A stretch of 64,000 bases of DNA. It comes from Cryphonectria parasitica EP155. Lineage: Eukaryota > Ascomycota > Sordariomycetes > Diaporthales > Cryphonectriaceae. Made by a program: the position numbers and the translations under genes. Every line of letters begins with the position of its first letter. The first letter of the stretch is position 1. Shown piece after piece: positions 22,488-33,253 of the stretch. The DNA lies in the NCBI RefSeq assembly GCF_011745365.1, contig NW_024468910.1, forward strand, positions 2,570,068 to 2,634,067. The letters run 5' to 3'. The notes below the pieces were generated by a model. That model saw nothing but the letters and a program-made list of their open reading frames with translations. It did not search any database and was not told the origin of the DNA.

Positions 22488-24998
22488 ATGGCCAGCATGT
22501 CGTGCACCACCTCCACCAGCCTTCCCAAGGGCTTCTCCGTCCTTCAGCCTACTCTCGGTGCCCCTCTATCTTGGATGCCCGCCGTTGGAACCGCAGAGCT
22601 GGAGCAGCTCATCAATGCCTACCTACCCGGCCCCGCCTCTGCACAGGAGAAGCGAGCCGCCATCTCCATGGACTTTTTTGAGCACTCTGCCCAGACTGGT
22701 GAGAACTTCAAGTACTACCCCGTCAACGCCGCCAGCCACTCTCCAGCCAGCTCTTCTTCTGCCTACAACACCTCTCCAGCTATGTCCGATCTCAGCTACT
22801 ACAGCTCCCCATCGCAGTCCTCCACTCCGTCTGCCTCGGCAGCGAGCATGGCCCGCCGCTCTTCTCAAAAGTCTTCTGCTGCTGCTGCTGCCAAGGGTGT
22901 TGAGCGCACCGACTTCTCTCACCTGCCCGGCATGAAGATCATGACCACCACCGGCGAGGACGTGACCAACTCTGCCTCGAGAGGCTGCAAGACCAAGGAG
23001 CAGCGCGAGCACGCCCACCTCATGAGGGTGCTCAAGGCCTGCGACGCCTGCAAGAAGAAGAAGATTCGCTGTGACCCGAGCCACAAGCGGAGATCGGCAC
23101 CCCAGGCCAGGAGTGCGAAGCCCGAGTCTGCTACCAAGCTGACAAAAAAGGCCAGAAAGTCCCCGGCGACGACCTCGACTCAATCAGCAGCTTCACTATT
23201 TACACCTGCTCCCGAGCCATCTTTCGACCTGGACATGATGGCTGACCTCACTGGTTCTTCTCTTGACCAGTCGTGGGATGAGTTCCTGTCCTTCAACGAC
23301 GAGCCTATCAATGCCACCATCTCCCAGGATTTCTATGGCGCCGTGCCACAGGACTTGGACTTCTTCTTCTTGGGCGGCGACAACCAATTCTCTCCTGCCG
23401 ACTCTGGCTCTTCTGGCTTCACCAACTCGCCAGCTGTGCCACTGACCCCAGTTGCCACGACCCTTATCCCCCACTCCGACCTCATCGCCTTTAATGGCAA
23501 CTCACTATATGCACAAGCAGGCGATCAAGAGCCTACTCTGCCATATCTGAATGATGGTGCCCACGGCAGCAACTACGTCGACTTCAACCTCTACTCACCT
23601 TCGTCTAGCTTCGTTGATGAAGAGCCCCAGAAACTGAAGGCAGGCGACAAGAGGAAGGCATCTGCCATACAGAACGCGTCGGCAGAATCTCGGTACACCG
23701 GCCCCATCGCCAGCTCTCCCGCTGGCCTGAACGAGTCACAATCATCCATCAGCCTCCGTGATGGGCAGCAGTGGTATATTGATCACTCTCGACCCACCGC
23801 TATCCTCCCGACCGGATTAGAATGGGAAGGTTCGGGTGCTGGGGAGCAGCATGGCGGCACATTGTCCGTCGATCTGCTAGATGACGGCTCTTTCACCCAA
23901 CGACCATGGCATGCCAACGATGGCGGTCATGGAGATGCCCGCGCCGTCAAGACTGCGGCTGCGGCTGCGGCGAGATCCCATGGATTGTCACTACAACAAC
24001 AACAAGTCGCGAGCAACCACTCGCCAGCGACGTCCTCATCTCCAGGGGAGGATACTGCAACCAGCGCGGCGGCGACCACCGTTGCCTCGTCACCACAGTC
24101 CCCAAGAACAGCCCGCCCACAAGTGGTCGTCCAACAACGGGACATCACTTCGTTCCGCGGCGTGGCCCGCGTCAGCCCACGGACAGTTAGTCCGACTGTA
24201 CGGCGCCCTTTTTCTCCAATCATGTCCAAGTTCAGCGTGCTAACTATTAATTAGGAACTCAATGCCTCAGTCAATAGACTGACGCCACGCCTCCGCAACA
24301 AACCCTCATCAAACATACCTCTGTCCACGGCACCATCATCGCCCGAGACCCTGAGGCGACCACGGGTCGACGGTCTCCTGCCAGCTGGAGAGCTGCACAA
24401 TCTACAAGTCCTAGAGGCCAAGTCATCACCAGTCTCACGTGGTCAAACTGCCCGGGCCCGTGGACACTCTACCCAGCGCGCCTCCACGGCACTACCATGC
24501 CAGATATGCGATCTAAGCGTACGTGCTTACCGCTGCGAAGTGTCCAGGCACAGCCTAGGCCCACAACATCCACGACAAACACTGCACGGCAAGATACTCA
24601 ATGCCGCCAGCAGCTCTCAATCCCCGCGCCGTCCCTCGGAAGGCACAATCTCGCCGGTGCGGCAACTGGTGGGTCATTCGTCAAGCATGGCCCAGCTCGT
24701 CGCATTCGGACTTGTCATCATGACCCTGTCGATTGTGGTCGGATTCACATCGCTGTTGCAATCATTGCAAACACCATCATCACACTTGTTCACAGTAGAA
24801 CTCGAACAGTATCTTCTCGCTCCCCGCTCTGCGGCCGTCCTCCTGGTCGTGCTCCCAACACTCGTGTCGAGTGTCTCGGGTACATCCAGGCTTGACACCC
24901 CCCTCAATGCTCAAAGCAAAGTCAGAAGCTCCGCAGGAACATCGCTCAGAAGAGCCCTTAGGGGAACCTCTGCCCGAATTTCCTTAGCTTGCATCTGA
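22488..24998 (+). CDS. Putative transcription factor, half Cys6 cluster, membrane-like C-terminus
   Basis: Exons 22488-24185 and 24255-24998 give 813 residues. The start is the first ATG of the frame, followed by ASMSCTTS. Residues 160-200 are strongly basic and hold C185-x2-C188-x6-C195 (ACDACKKKKIRCDPSHKRR), the first half of a fungal Zn2Cys6 cluster; the second Cys triad does not follow. Next come a basic KKARK patch and an acidic stretch with WDEFLSF and DFFF, plausible for activation. Exon 2 stays open for 744 bases in the right frame and adds a C-x2-C-x8-C element near 648, a hydrophobic stretch at about 712-734 (AQLVAFGLVIMTLSIVVGF) and a second at 759-775 (AAVLLVVLPTLVSSVSG). The intron has GTTAGT, a GCTAAC branch and TTAG. 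Function as a membrane-held regulator is inference. Confidence 0.65.
24186..24254 (+). promoter_or_regulatory. Frame-preserving intron with stop formed by its own 3' splice site
   Basis: Intron of 69 bases, a multiple of three, with donor GTTAGT, branch-like GCTAAC at 24237-24242 and acceptor TTAG. Read in frame it has no stop until its last three bases, TAG, which are also the splice acceptor. A retained intron would therefore end the protein after 22 extra residues and remove the hydrophobic C-terminal segments. Confidence 0.7.
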
Positions 24999-25018
24999 GG
25001 GAGGGTTACAACCGGAGA

Positions 25019-25030
25019 CCCCCCCCCCCC
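25019..25030 (+). repeat. C12 homopolymer
   Basis: Twelve uninterrupted C, 20 bases downstream of the stop codon of the transcription factor gene. Confidence 0.9.
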
Positions 25031-25250
25031 TTTTTCCGGCTTGGAAGCGAGCAATGACGACTGTGTGTTGTTTGGTTTATGCCTTCATTGTGTAACTTTA
25101 GCGATATTTGTGATACCCAATTTCCCCACATTTCTGTCTTGGTCTTGAAAACAATAACTTTTGTTACTCCTCTTCTTCCCTCATTGCAGGATGCGTGTGT
25201 ACGTTGCGGATGGCGGTGGTGGTGGTAACGTGCCCACGCGCAGTGTGGTT

Positions 25251-25266
25251 GGGGGGGGGGGGGGGG
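25251..25266 (+). repeat. G16 homopolymer
   Basis: Sixteen uninterrupted G, one base before an AATAAA poly(A) signal (25268-25273). Confidence 0.9.
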
Positions 25267-25267
25267 C

Positions 25268-25273
25268 AATAAA
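25268..25273 (+). terminator. Poly(A) signal AATAAA
   Basis: AATAAA 270 bases downstream of the transcription factor stop and one base after the G16 run. It may define the 3' end of that transcript. Confidence 0.4.
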
Positions 25274-25848
25274 GGCTGGTCGTTGATGATCTTGGTTTCT
25301 TTTTCTGTGTACTCAAAAAGGAGGATCGGGTTGGTTGTACTCTAGTGTCAAGAGAAGAGGAGGCCCTAGCCTGCCTCTCTCGCCCACGCAAGGTTACACT
25401 GCTGGTCTGTCCTGCATGTAGAGAATCGAGATCGTTGATGGCTGTAATCAGGGATCGTGCTCTTGTGTGCCTTTGTGAAGTGACTGACAGGAGGCCTGCC
25501 GGGATCCAAGCCGAGAATGTCGCACAATCGGTTCCTGAACAGTCAGGGAAAATAACGGTAGTCGTCGACCAGTGTGAGATCGATCATATCGACATCCTCA
25601 TGAACAAGTATCTCCTTCGCAGTGATCTCAATTAGGATCCAATTTCTGTGGTTCATCTCAAGTCAAGTAAGCTAAATTACAGTTGCTTGTTTCATTCATG
25701 ATGTCCAACGTTGCCTTCGCAAACAAGCCAGCATATGCAAAACGCCAAATAACACCTCCTTCTCCCCTGTCCCCGCGTGTAGATTTTTCATAAGTTAAGT
25801 GTCCTACGCCTCATTCAAAATGCAGAATATACCAGCGCAAACCCTCTC

Positions 25849-26985
25849 TCAAGACCACGCATAGTAATAATTGTCCTCCCACACGGTATCAGCAGTGCTC
25901 TTCCCTTCCTTCCACCTGAAACTCGGGATGGAGCTGTGCCTCTCCTCAAAGACGACATCCACTTCCTTTTCATGAAAGTCATGGAAGCCCTTGACACCCT
26001 TGGTGGTGACCTCGTCCGGGTTCCACACGAGCACCTGCTTCAGACCCCACGCGGCCGCCTCGGCAGCAGCGGCCTGCAGCAGCTCCACCACGTCCCAGGC
26101 TTTATGCTCTTCGGTGACAGGCTCACCGGTCTCGGGGCTGACGTCAAGGAAGACGAAGCGCAGGACCTTGAGCTTCTTCTCGCGCCAGTCGTGGTCCCAG
26201 TAGACCCAGCTGCGGCCGCAGTGCGTGATGGCCCCGCGGTTCTCAATTCCCCTGTTAAACATCCACTTGGTGACAAAGGTCTCGCGCGCCAGCTGCCAGG
26301 AGATCTGCGCGTGGTCGGGGGCGAAGGCGACGTGGGTCCTGGTGTGGTCCGCAGCGAACCGCCGGAACCGCGCCTTGAGGGCGGCGACGTCCTTCTCGCA
26401 CAGCGCGGGCAGCTCTTGGAGGCTGAGGTAGCGCGCCCGCCGCTTCTCGGGCAGGGGGAACTGGTCCTGGTGCAGGAAGATGGTCACCTGCTCTGAGGGG
26501 AAGACGCTCCAGCCCAGGTTGGAGTAGTAGATCCTGCCGATGTCGCTGTACAGGGCGCTGCACTCGCTCTCGGCGTCAACGTACTCCTGCAGCTTGCGCA
26601 ACATGTAGGCGGCCATGCCCAGACGCCGGTACTTTGGGTTGGTGTAGACGCTGGCGATGGCATAGCCTGTGGTCTCTACGAAGCCGTCGTTGACGCCGGT
26701 GCCCTTGCCGGCGATATAAACGGTCTTCTTGATGGACTCGCAGGAGGCGACGATGTGTGTGCCGTCGTCTTTGTGTGCGAGGATCCAGTATAGGCAGCGG
26801 TCGTCCTTGGTCAGGGCCTGTGAGGAGAGGTGTGTCTCCCGGTCCAGGTAGGTGTCGATGTCCAGAGGTGCAGCCCAGGCCTCGCCGTTGAGGCGCCAGG
26901 CCAGTCTCCGGATCGTCTCATCTGCTCGAGTGAAGACGACATCTTGTGTGGTGATAGGTTGGTCAACGATGAAAGGATCAGCCAT
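25849..26985 (-). CDS. LYC1: LYC1-like lysine N6-acetyltransferase (GNAT family)
   Basis: Single exon of 378 residues with a clear ATG. The N-terminal half is a GNAT fold: the acetyl-CoA loop appears as TNPKYRRLGMAAYMLRKL (114-131), matching R-x-x-G-x-A, preceded by the strand VETTGYAIASVYT. The C-terminal half contains CGRSWVYWDHDWREKKLKVL and the block VLVWNPDEVTTKGVKGF, both resembling LYC1 of Yarrowia lipolytica. LYC1 acetylates the side chain of lysine to start its use as carbon and nitrogen source. Length agrees with the fungal family (about 380-410). It sits convergent to the transcription factor gene. No mitochondrial or secretion signal is visible, so a cytosolic place is likely. Confidence 0.8.
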   Translation of the reverse strand: MADPFIVDQPITTQDVVFTRADETIRRLAWRLNGEAWAAPLDIDTYLDRETHLSSQALTKDDRCLYWILAHKDDGTHIVASCESIKKTVYIAGKGTGVNDGFVETTGYAIASVYTNPKYRRLGMAAYMLRKLQEYVDAESECSALYSDIGRIYYSNLGWSVFPSEQVTIFLHQDQFPLPEKRRARYLSLQELPALCEKDVAALKARFRRFAADHTRTHVAFAPDHAQISWQLARETFVTKWMFNRGIENRGAITHCGRSWVYWDHDWREKKLKVLRFVFLDVSPETGEPVTEEHKAWDVVELLQAAAAEAAAWGLKQVLVWNPDEVTTKGVKGFHDFHEKEVDVVFEERHSSIPSFRWKEGKSTADTVWEDNYYYAWS

Positions 26986-29659
26986 GCTAAGTCAGACACA
27001 GAAATTGGCTATGTCGGTTGCTAGGAGAGTGATGATCGAGATTTACTCTCGGTATGTTAATAACTAAAGATGTATGTGTAAAGAAGAGGAGGGGGGGGTT
27101 GAGGTTGAGGGTGGTATCGTAGTGACTGATGACCGGCAGGTAGTATTGTTATTGTTATAGCGCGCGGCTAGTTACATGCCGGCATGCCGTGCCCTAAGCC
27201 ATTTTATATCCGGCCTCCAATTTCGTCCACAGCACAAGAGAACCCGCGTCCTTGGGTGTTAATATGGACCCAGCGTATAAGCTACGAAGCTTATGTGGGT
27301 TGTCAGATGTCTTCGCTGAAATTCAATTTTCGCGAGGTTTCGATGTGAATCAGAAACACAGAGTGATCACCCACTTGTACATTGTTACGGTGCAGACAAG
27401 AGGGCATAGGTGGACGGACATACATGGAAGAAACCGCCCAGCCGAAGCCAAAACACACAGCAAGCATTGGCGCTGTGTCACGTACATGGTACTTACAACA
27501 AACCAGCCCTGGAGGCATCTGATATACTCAAATGTAACAAGCTGTGAAACTGTGCAGCAGCACATGGGCATCGTAACGCAGATTACCGAGCGGCAAGCTG
27601 TATCTCCGGTGCGGGTCAAAAAGGAAAGCGAGAGAGAAAGAAAGGCGCCGAGAAGAATTGTGTCGCAAGTTATGGCGTACGTACAGTTCGCCTAAGAATA
27701 GGGAGCCGCATGCCGCCCGAGGCGCGACCAACCGGACACATTCCGATCAGGACAGGGGGGGTTGGGAAGATAAGTAGGATATGAGATGGTGATGTAATAC
27801 TGTCAGACTCCGGCTGGAATCATGAGATGTTAATATTGCTGAGCAGTCGACCTTGAGTCGTGGCGAGATGACTTGTGTTTGAAAAGGGCCCTGTAGCCGT
27901 ATGATTCTCGTACGGGCGGACCACCGGTGGAAATCGGGATGGCCTCTTTGTTGAAACAGCTGAGGACGAGTGAGTCGGCCACATGGTCCGTGATAAGAGG
28001 CTCGAGGCCAGACGAGGGAAATATTACATCGTTCCCGAAGGTCGAGGCCATTGGTTTGACGTCTGGCGCGTGGGGGTCCTGAGTGGGAAATAGGGACGGG
28101 CGATGCTCTAGATTCAGCCTCAGACCCATGGTCAGATCTTCAAATCTTGCATTGCATCTCCTGATGTGCCAAGGGAAAAAAAGAAAAACAAGAGAAAAAG
28201 AAGAAAAAAGGGCCGTGGCCTGCTAAAATTGGTGCCGAGAGTGGAGACTCAGTGGACAATGGCACACGCTCCAGTCTCGTTCGGGTTGTCGGTGCAATAC
28301 CTGTCAAGACATGAACTCCATGCTTCAGACGTCCAGACTCTTGAGGCTTGGCATGATGGTCCCTCGCACTCCGACGCACAGTCAAGGCCATCTCAGAAGG
28401 ATTTCGGTGAGTTTTCTATTCCTCCCTCCCACGTGAAGCCGCCATCGGTCATTGCAGCATGACCCTCTTCCCCCTGAAGCACTAAAATCTCAGGCCTTGT
28501 AGGCGTTGCGAGCTCCCCGTACAGGCACTATGAGCGCTGAGAGGTTGGAAACTTACAAGTACTAATTTATTTCATAACCGGGGGTTTTACAGTACCGCCT
28601 TGTCAAGCCACATTAATAAAATGTTCTTTTATTCAATTCTCCGAGATGTCTAGCAGATCCTTTGAGCTCAGTAATACTCAAAGTCGGAGCACTCAAAAAG
28701 CGTTTGAACCCAGCTTTGAGTTGGCGGAGCCGAGTGGAGAGCCGTGGAGCGCGCCGCTGTGAAGTGATCCCACAGGCGAGATGCAGCACTGTTCATAGTA
28801 GTCACGTGAGAGGCAGGTAACAGAAGTCACGCCGGTTCCCAGATGTCGTGTTATCTGCGCATGCATGTTGTTGATCGTTGTGTAAAAAATTAAAAATTAA
28901 AAAAAAATTTAAAAAAGGCGGGGGGGGGGGGGTGTTGTGAATATCAACTCCCAAAGCAAAACACCACGATTAGCAAGGGTCACTGACCAAAGAAACTGCT
29001 CGATATTACAATCGTACTCTATCTCCTGGACAATACTTACTGGTATAATCTCATAGATATTCCCAATCTCAAGATGCAGCATAACCGATGGGACGAAGTA
29101 CACCTATGGTTCCATGATAATAGAATATACTGGAGTGAAACAATTCTCCAGACCCCATCGGCGGAATCAGATAAGAACGGTAGTACAAAGACGGCAAGTT
29201 CCTACTCTCTGTCAAGCGTTGCGAACCGGGTAAAAAAGAAAAATTCAAAATGAAGTCATACTACAAACTTATAGAAGAACAATGATTGAGAATGCTTGCC
29301 GCAAAAATAGAAAGCCGGGCTTTGTCATCTTGCCTAGTAGATTACTGAAAGACTTTGGAACGGGATAAGACAGTTCAGTATGAGATTGAACGTTCTCCTT
29401 CACTTGATCCCAAAGATATGAGGTCTGTTAATCAAGCATAGTTAAAGCATGAATATAACAGAGAGCTTCGGGAGAAATCTGTGAAGCCTCCGCTGCACCG
29501 ATTTCCAGCGCGTATCACCAGTTATAGTAGAAAGACATTTACTCCAAAAATCAATCATTGGTATCTTTCACACATCGTGAGCACAAGAGTGTTTTTATCA
29601 TATGCTCCAGGTAATCAGTGTCTTGCATCTGGCTCCCTGAGAAGTTTCTGAAGGGATCG
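26986..29659. other. Long intergenic region, partly AT-rich
   Basis: About 2.7 kb with no defensible gene. A minus-strand frame of 99 codons from an ATG at 28129 has no recognisable family and no good splice partners. From about 28860 to 29600 the sequence turns AT rich, beginning with an A/T stretch joined to a G13 run at 28883-28932. That stretch could be a mutated repeat, but I could not find a matching copy here. Confidence 0.5.
28883..28932 (+). repeat. A/T-rich tract joined to G13
   Basis: A stretch of A and T runs (28883-28916) followed by GGC and then G13 (28920-28932). The abrupt change from A/T to G is unlike neighbouring DNA. Confidence 0.8.
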
Positions 29660-30553
29660 CTATTGGGAAATCCCTTTCATGTTTTCTTGCGCTTGCCTGC
29701 ACAAAGACCTGGCTTCTTCGTTCAACTGGCTTTGGCTTGCGATCCAGTCCATATCCTCCGTCCAAGTCGTCCAGGATTCCCTAACATCCTTGCAGTCATC
29801 GTACAGGCATTGTCCACTGATGTTGATCCAGTGTGCAGCAGCCGGGGCATGACCTTGGAGAGCAACAATACTATCAGAAGTATCTTTCATAATTGAAGAG
29901 TCAATTTCAAATTATTGATACGAGGGTACAGCAAGTTGGGGGAGGGGCATTGAAGGGGAGAGAAAAGCGCAACAGCACATGTGTAGTTGGTGGGTACCAA
30001 CACTGAATGAGAAACACGGGGACAGCTTACTTTCAGGGCAGCTCCAATTGATTCTCCATGTATTTCTTCGCAGTGTCATCGAGAGTGTCGCCTTGCCAAA
30101 GTCCGCCAATTTCTGGAATCCTGCCGCGTACAACAGCGCTGTGAAGCGGTTCAAGCTTGTCCAGTCCAGGCGTTCCTGATCACGAGACCGGGAAGATGGA
30201 TCCGGGTCGCCATACCGCACCCACCGCTCACGCAACGAGTAGTACAGCGAGTCGTCGAACTCGGTCAGGTCCTTCTTGCTATGCTGCTGCTGCCGGCTTC
30301 TCAGTTCGCTCATGAGCTTGACGAGGGCCTCATGCATCTCCCAAAAGTCTTCGGCTACCTCCACAATGCATATCTCTATAACGTCTGGGACGTCTGTTGC
30401 ATTGGGGCCGTGGAAGGAGTCCATCAGGCCTTGGGCAGTGTCATAACAGGTGGCGCCGCCTGTGAGGAACGTGTAGATCAATGCGGCGCTGTCGTGGAGG
30501 TTCGTTTGAGTTAATTCAGTGTCGGAGAAGTATTCCTCGATTGTCTCGCCCAT
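29660..30553 (-). CDS. DUF3632-like fungal protein
   Basis: Exons 30553-30031 and 29883-29660 (minus strand) give about 248 residues. The donor is GTAAGC. The acceptor at 29884 ends in AAAG, while an alternative CAAG acceptor would start exon 2 at 29853, also in frame; transcripts are needed to choose. The block WTSLNRFTALLYAAGFQKLADFG and the C-terminal APAAAHWINISGQCLYDD followed by a Trp-rich stretch resemble the fungal DUF3632 family (PF12311), whose function is unknown. The protein is acidic, with no signal peptide or membrane segment. It is divergent from the eL14 gene by about 1 kb. Family assignment is by pattern and moderate in certainty; gene reality is better supported. Confidence 0.65.
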
Positions 30554-31555
30554 GATTGACGAAAATGGATGGTTGCAGAGAGGGAGGTGATGAGCAGTGA
30601 GTGTGTGATGAAATCGAATTGAGTGATATGACCGGTTGTTATGCGATGATGGGTTCTTGGATTGACTTTGAAACCTTCAAGACAATAATTCCGGCCGATC
30701 TTGTAGGAATAAAGAGAGCAAACTATCAGCAGTTGGGGGGAGCAGAGAGGCTGAGCTGCACGGATTTATATACTGGTCTCAAAAAAACCCCAAAATCCAA
30801 AATGCGTAGTCGAGAAACTACTTAGGAGGACAATGATGACACATTGACTGTTGTGGTCAACTTGCTTAAGGCCAGAGGGCTATCACATGCTCGGAGGCGA
30901 TCTACATTTTTGTGTTTAAGTAGTTGGGGCATGTTTGGGCGCGTGGAATGGTTCGACTCTGGAAATCTATGATTGAACAAGTCTATACTTATCTTAGCTT
31001 GATTTTTATTTTTCATTCTTGAATGGCCTTGTGGCTGGATGAGCTGCCAGAACTTTACCTGATGCACATGTACAAGATGCATCCTTTTCTCAGACTCGGG
31101 GCAGGGCAGAGGGAGAAGAGACGGAGGAGATAAACAGTGACTGAGGCCGGCATGGGGCCGGAAGGCGGTGGGAATCTTAACCGGCGCACGTGCGGCGCTA
31201 GAAACGGAGGCGGCCGTCATGGGGCTAAACCCCAGTCGAGAGAGCGCTGAGTCAGCTGGGATTAGCGCGGTGCTGAGCCAGAACCAGGCTAAAATGCCTC
31301 TCGGCGCACAAATTTTTCCTTCCGGTCCACCAAACTGAAATCTGCGTGTTGTGCCCTCAGACAGACATTGAATCAGGCAGGCGGGCAGGCATACTCACAT
31401 CGCGAACCGACCAAACGACTAACCTCCCAGCACCAAACCTGTAAGCATACACCACACAACTCCTTCCAAACCCTTTCCCACACCCTCTCGACTTCCATCG
31501 ACAGATACACATTCTAATCATCCAAGTCGTCGATACGATACAGACCGCCAGCAAA
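30554..31555. other. Divergent promoter region of DUF3632 and eL14 genes
   Basis: About 1 kb without a gene. The part close to the eL14 start is C/T rich, as usual for ribosomal protein promoters. A GTAAGC at 31441 and a CAG near 31502 could frame a small 5' untranslated intron, which I cannot confirm. Confidence 0.5.
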
Positions 31556-32115
31556 ATGGGTGACATCAGCATCATCGCTACCGAGTGGCGCACCGTCCAG
31601 GTCGGCCGTGTCGTCGTCCTCCAGTCTGGTGCTGAGGCCGGCCGCCTGGCTGCTATTGTCGAGATCGTCGACCACAAGCGCGTACGTTGCCACTCCCGCA
31701 GAGATGACCAGAATAAATAGGGGGAAGACAGGGGCGAGCAGGGCTGCATCTAGGTGATGATAAGTAAACAGCATGGACTGACATGAAACGATTTGTACAG
31801 GCTCTCGTCGACGGCCCCTCCTCAGAGTCTGCCCTGCAGGTTACCCGACAAATGGTCTCCTTCTCCAACGTTGTCCTGACCGACTTCGTTGTCGCCGGCC
31901 TGCCCCGCGGCGCCCGGACACCCACCGTCAAGAAGTTCTGGGAGAAGGCCGAGATCGACCAGAAGTGGAAGGGTTCCAACTGGGCCAAGAAGCGCGACCA
32001 GCAGGCCAAGCGCTCCACTCTCACCGACTTCGATCGCTTCAAGGTCCTGCGCCTCAAGAAGCAGCGCCGCTTCGAGGAGCGCAAGGCTCTGGCCAAGGTC
32101 AAGGCCTCCGCATAA
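31556..32115 (+). CDS. rpl14: Large-subunit ribosomal protein eL14
   Basis: Exons 31556-31681 and 31801-32115 give 146 residues; the intron GTACGT...TACAG is in phase 0. The N-terminal block [20 protein letters not shown] followed by [14 protein letters not shown] is the KOW-like fold of eL14; the family's ALVDGPSS and [12 protein letters not shown] blocks and a strongly basic Lys/Arg C-terminus follow. eL14 is a structural protein of the 60S subunit. Codon use is strongly C-ending, as for highly expressed genes. It heads a plus-strand run with EGD2 and ATP7, all highly expressed functions, though fungal genes are transcribed separately. Confidence 0.95.
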
Positions 32116-33253
32116 ATACTCCCAGCCACGTACCGATCAACGCACGACGACTCGAGACCTTTGACACGACAACCGGCGAACGGATGTACTCGAGAGCTTC
32201 CTCGTCGAGGCAGAGATGGGTCGGAGGAGACAGGTAGACGGTTCAGGGGGTTGATGATGATGATGGCAGCAGGAGCAGCAGCACTAATCACGCTTGCTGT
32301 GGCTGACGTGCTGGACGGCGGCGGATGGTGTTTCTACTAGAGGGTGGCGGGTATTCTGGACGGCACCGGCAAGGACAACCTCTAAAAATCAACAGCATCT
32401 TCGTTCGGGTCCGATAGGCTAGGTTTTTCTTTGCTTCGTTTACGGGACATATCACCTCCAAAAAGGCAAAGGTGGCCGGCGTCAAATGATATGAAATTGA
32501 GAAACCCAAAAGACAATGGTGACTACCTGTCGAGGTCTTGCCAAAATTACATGTGATACCACTCTTCTCAATTATCAGTCTTTGTAAATTGAACATTTCG
32601 AGAACCTATTGTGTCTGTCGAAAGAGCACACAGCACGGGCTGAGCCTAACCCTAGCACCACTGCTTACAGTTCTGTAGCTTTTCGGATTTCTTTTGAGCT
32701 GGCTGTTTAAGTCTCCATGTTTGAAGAAATGTCCAGTCATGTATGCCTTCATGATCATCTTTATGTGCGTTACTCTACACATCGCAATGTGATGATGTCT
32801 GTCTCTATATGGGCAGATGGGGTCATTCTGTGTCTGCGGGCCGAATGTGAGGTGTGACCCATTTGGGCTTAGCGTCATAACTGACTGCTAAACCCTAGGA
32901 ATTTTACGCCTTTGCAAGAGCTCTCAGCAAAACCACCAAATCCAATCCCCCAATTGCCTACTTCTCGTTTGTACAACAACACACTTACCTCTTTTTTCGG
33001 GTTAATTCTTGCAGATTGTAAGTTTTCAAAGTCTCAATTCTTTTCTGGCTAGTTTTCACGAAATTTGGACCCGCCATCAGGCGACAGCAACCCCCAAAAA
33101 TCACCTCTCTGTAGGCTACAAGATTGTGTGGGGTTGAGGTCAATTTTGTGGAAGCAGCTCTGGCCCAGCACCTGACAGGCGACGAACAAACAAGCCCAGC
33201 TAACCAGCAACTCCTGTGTTTTTGTGTCGCCCCTTCTAGATCCAGTCGCGAAA
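32116..33253. other. Intergenic region between eL14 and EGD2
   Basis: Holds the eL14 3' end and the EGD2 promoter and leader. The last part contains a likely 5' untranslated intron at 33018-33239. No gene recognised. Confidence 0.6.
33018..33239 (+). other. Likely 5' untranslated intron of EGD2
   Basis: Donor GTAAGT at 33018, branch-like GCTAAC near 33199 and acceptor CTTCTAG ending at 33239, only 14 bases before the EGD2 start codon. The arrangement is what a leader intron should look like; it is not proven by reading frame because it is non-coding. Confidence 0.5.

Larger units (their letters stand above)
24999..25848. other. Convergent intergenic region
   Basis: Shared 3' region of the transcription factor gene and the minus-strand LYC1-like gene. 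It contains C12 (25019-25030), G16 (25251-25266) and an AATAAA signal immediately after the G run. No gene recognised. Confidence 0.6.

Noticed and set aside
27830..28129. Minus-strand frame of 99 codons from an ATG
   Set aside because: No recognisable domain, no splice partners and composition like the intergenic surroundings.
28860..29600. AT-rich stretch as a RIP-mutated transposon
   Set aside because: Composition is suggestive, but no transposase or polymerase remains, no terminal repeats and no second copy are visible in this window.
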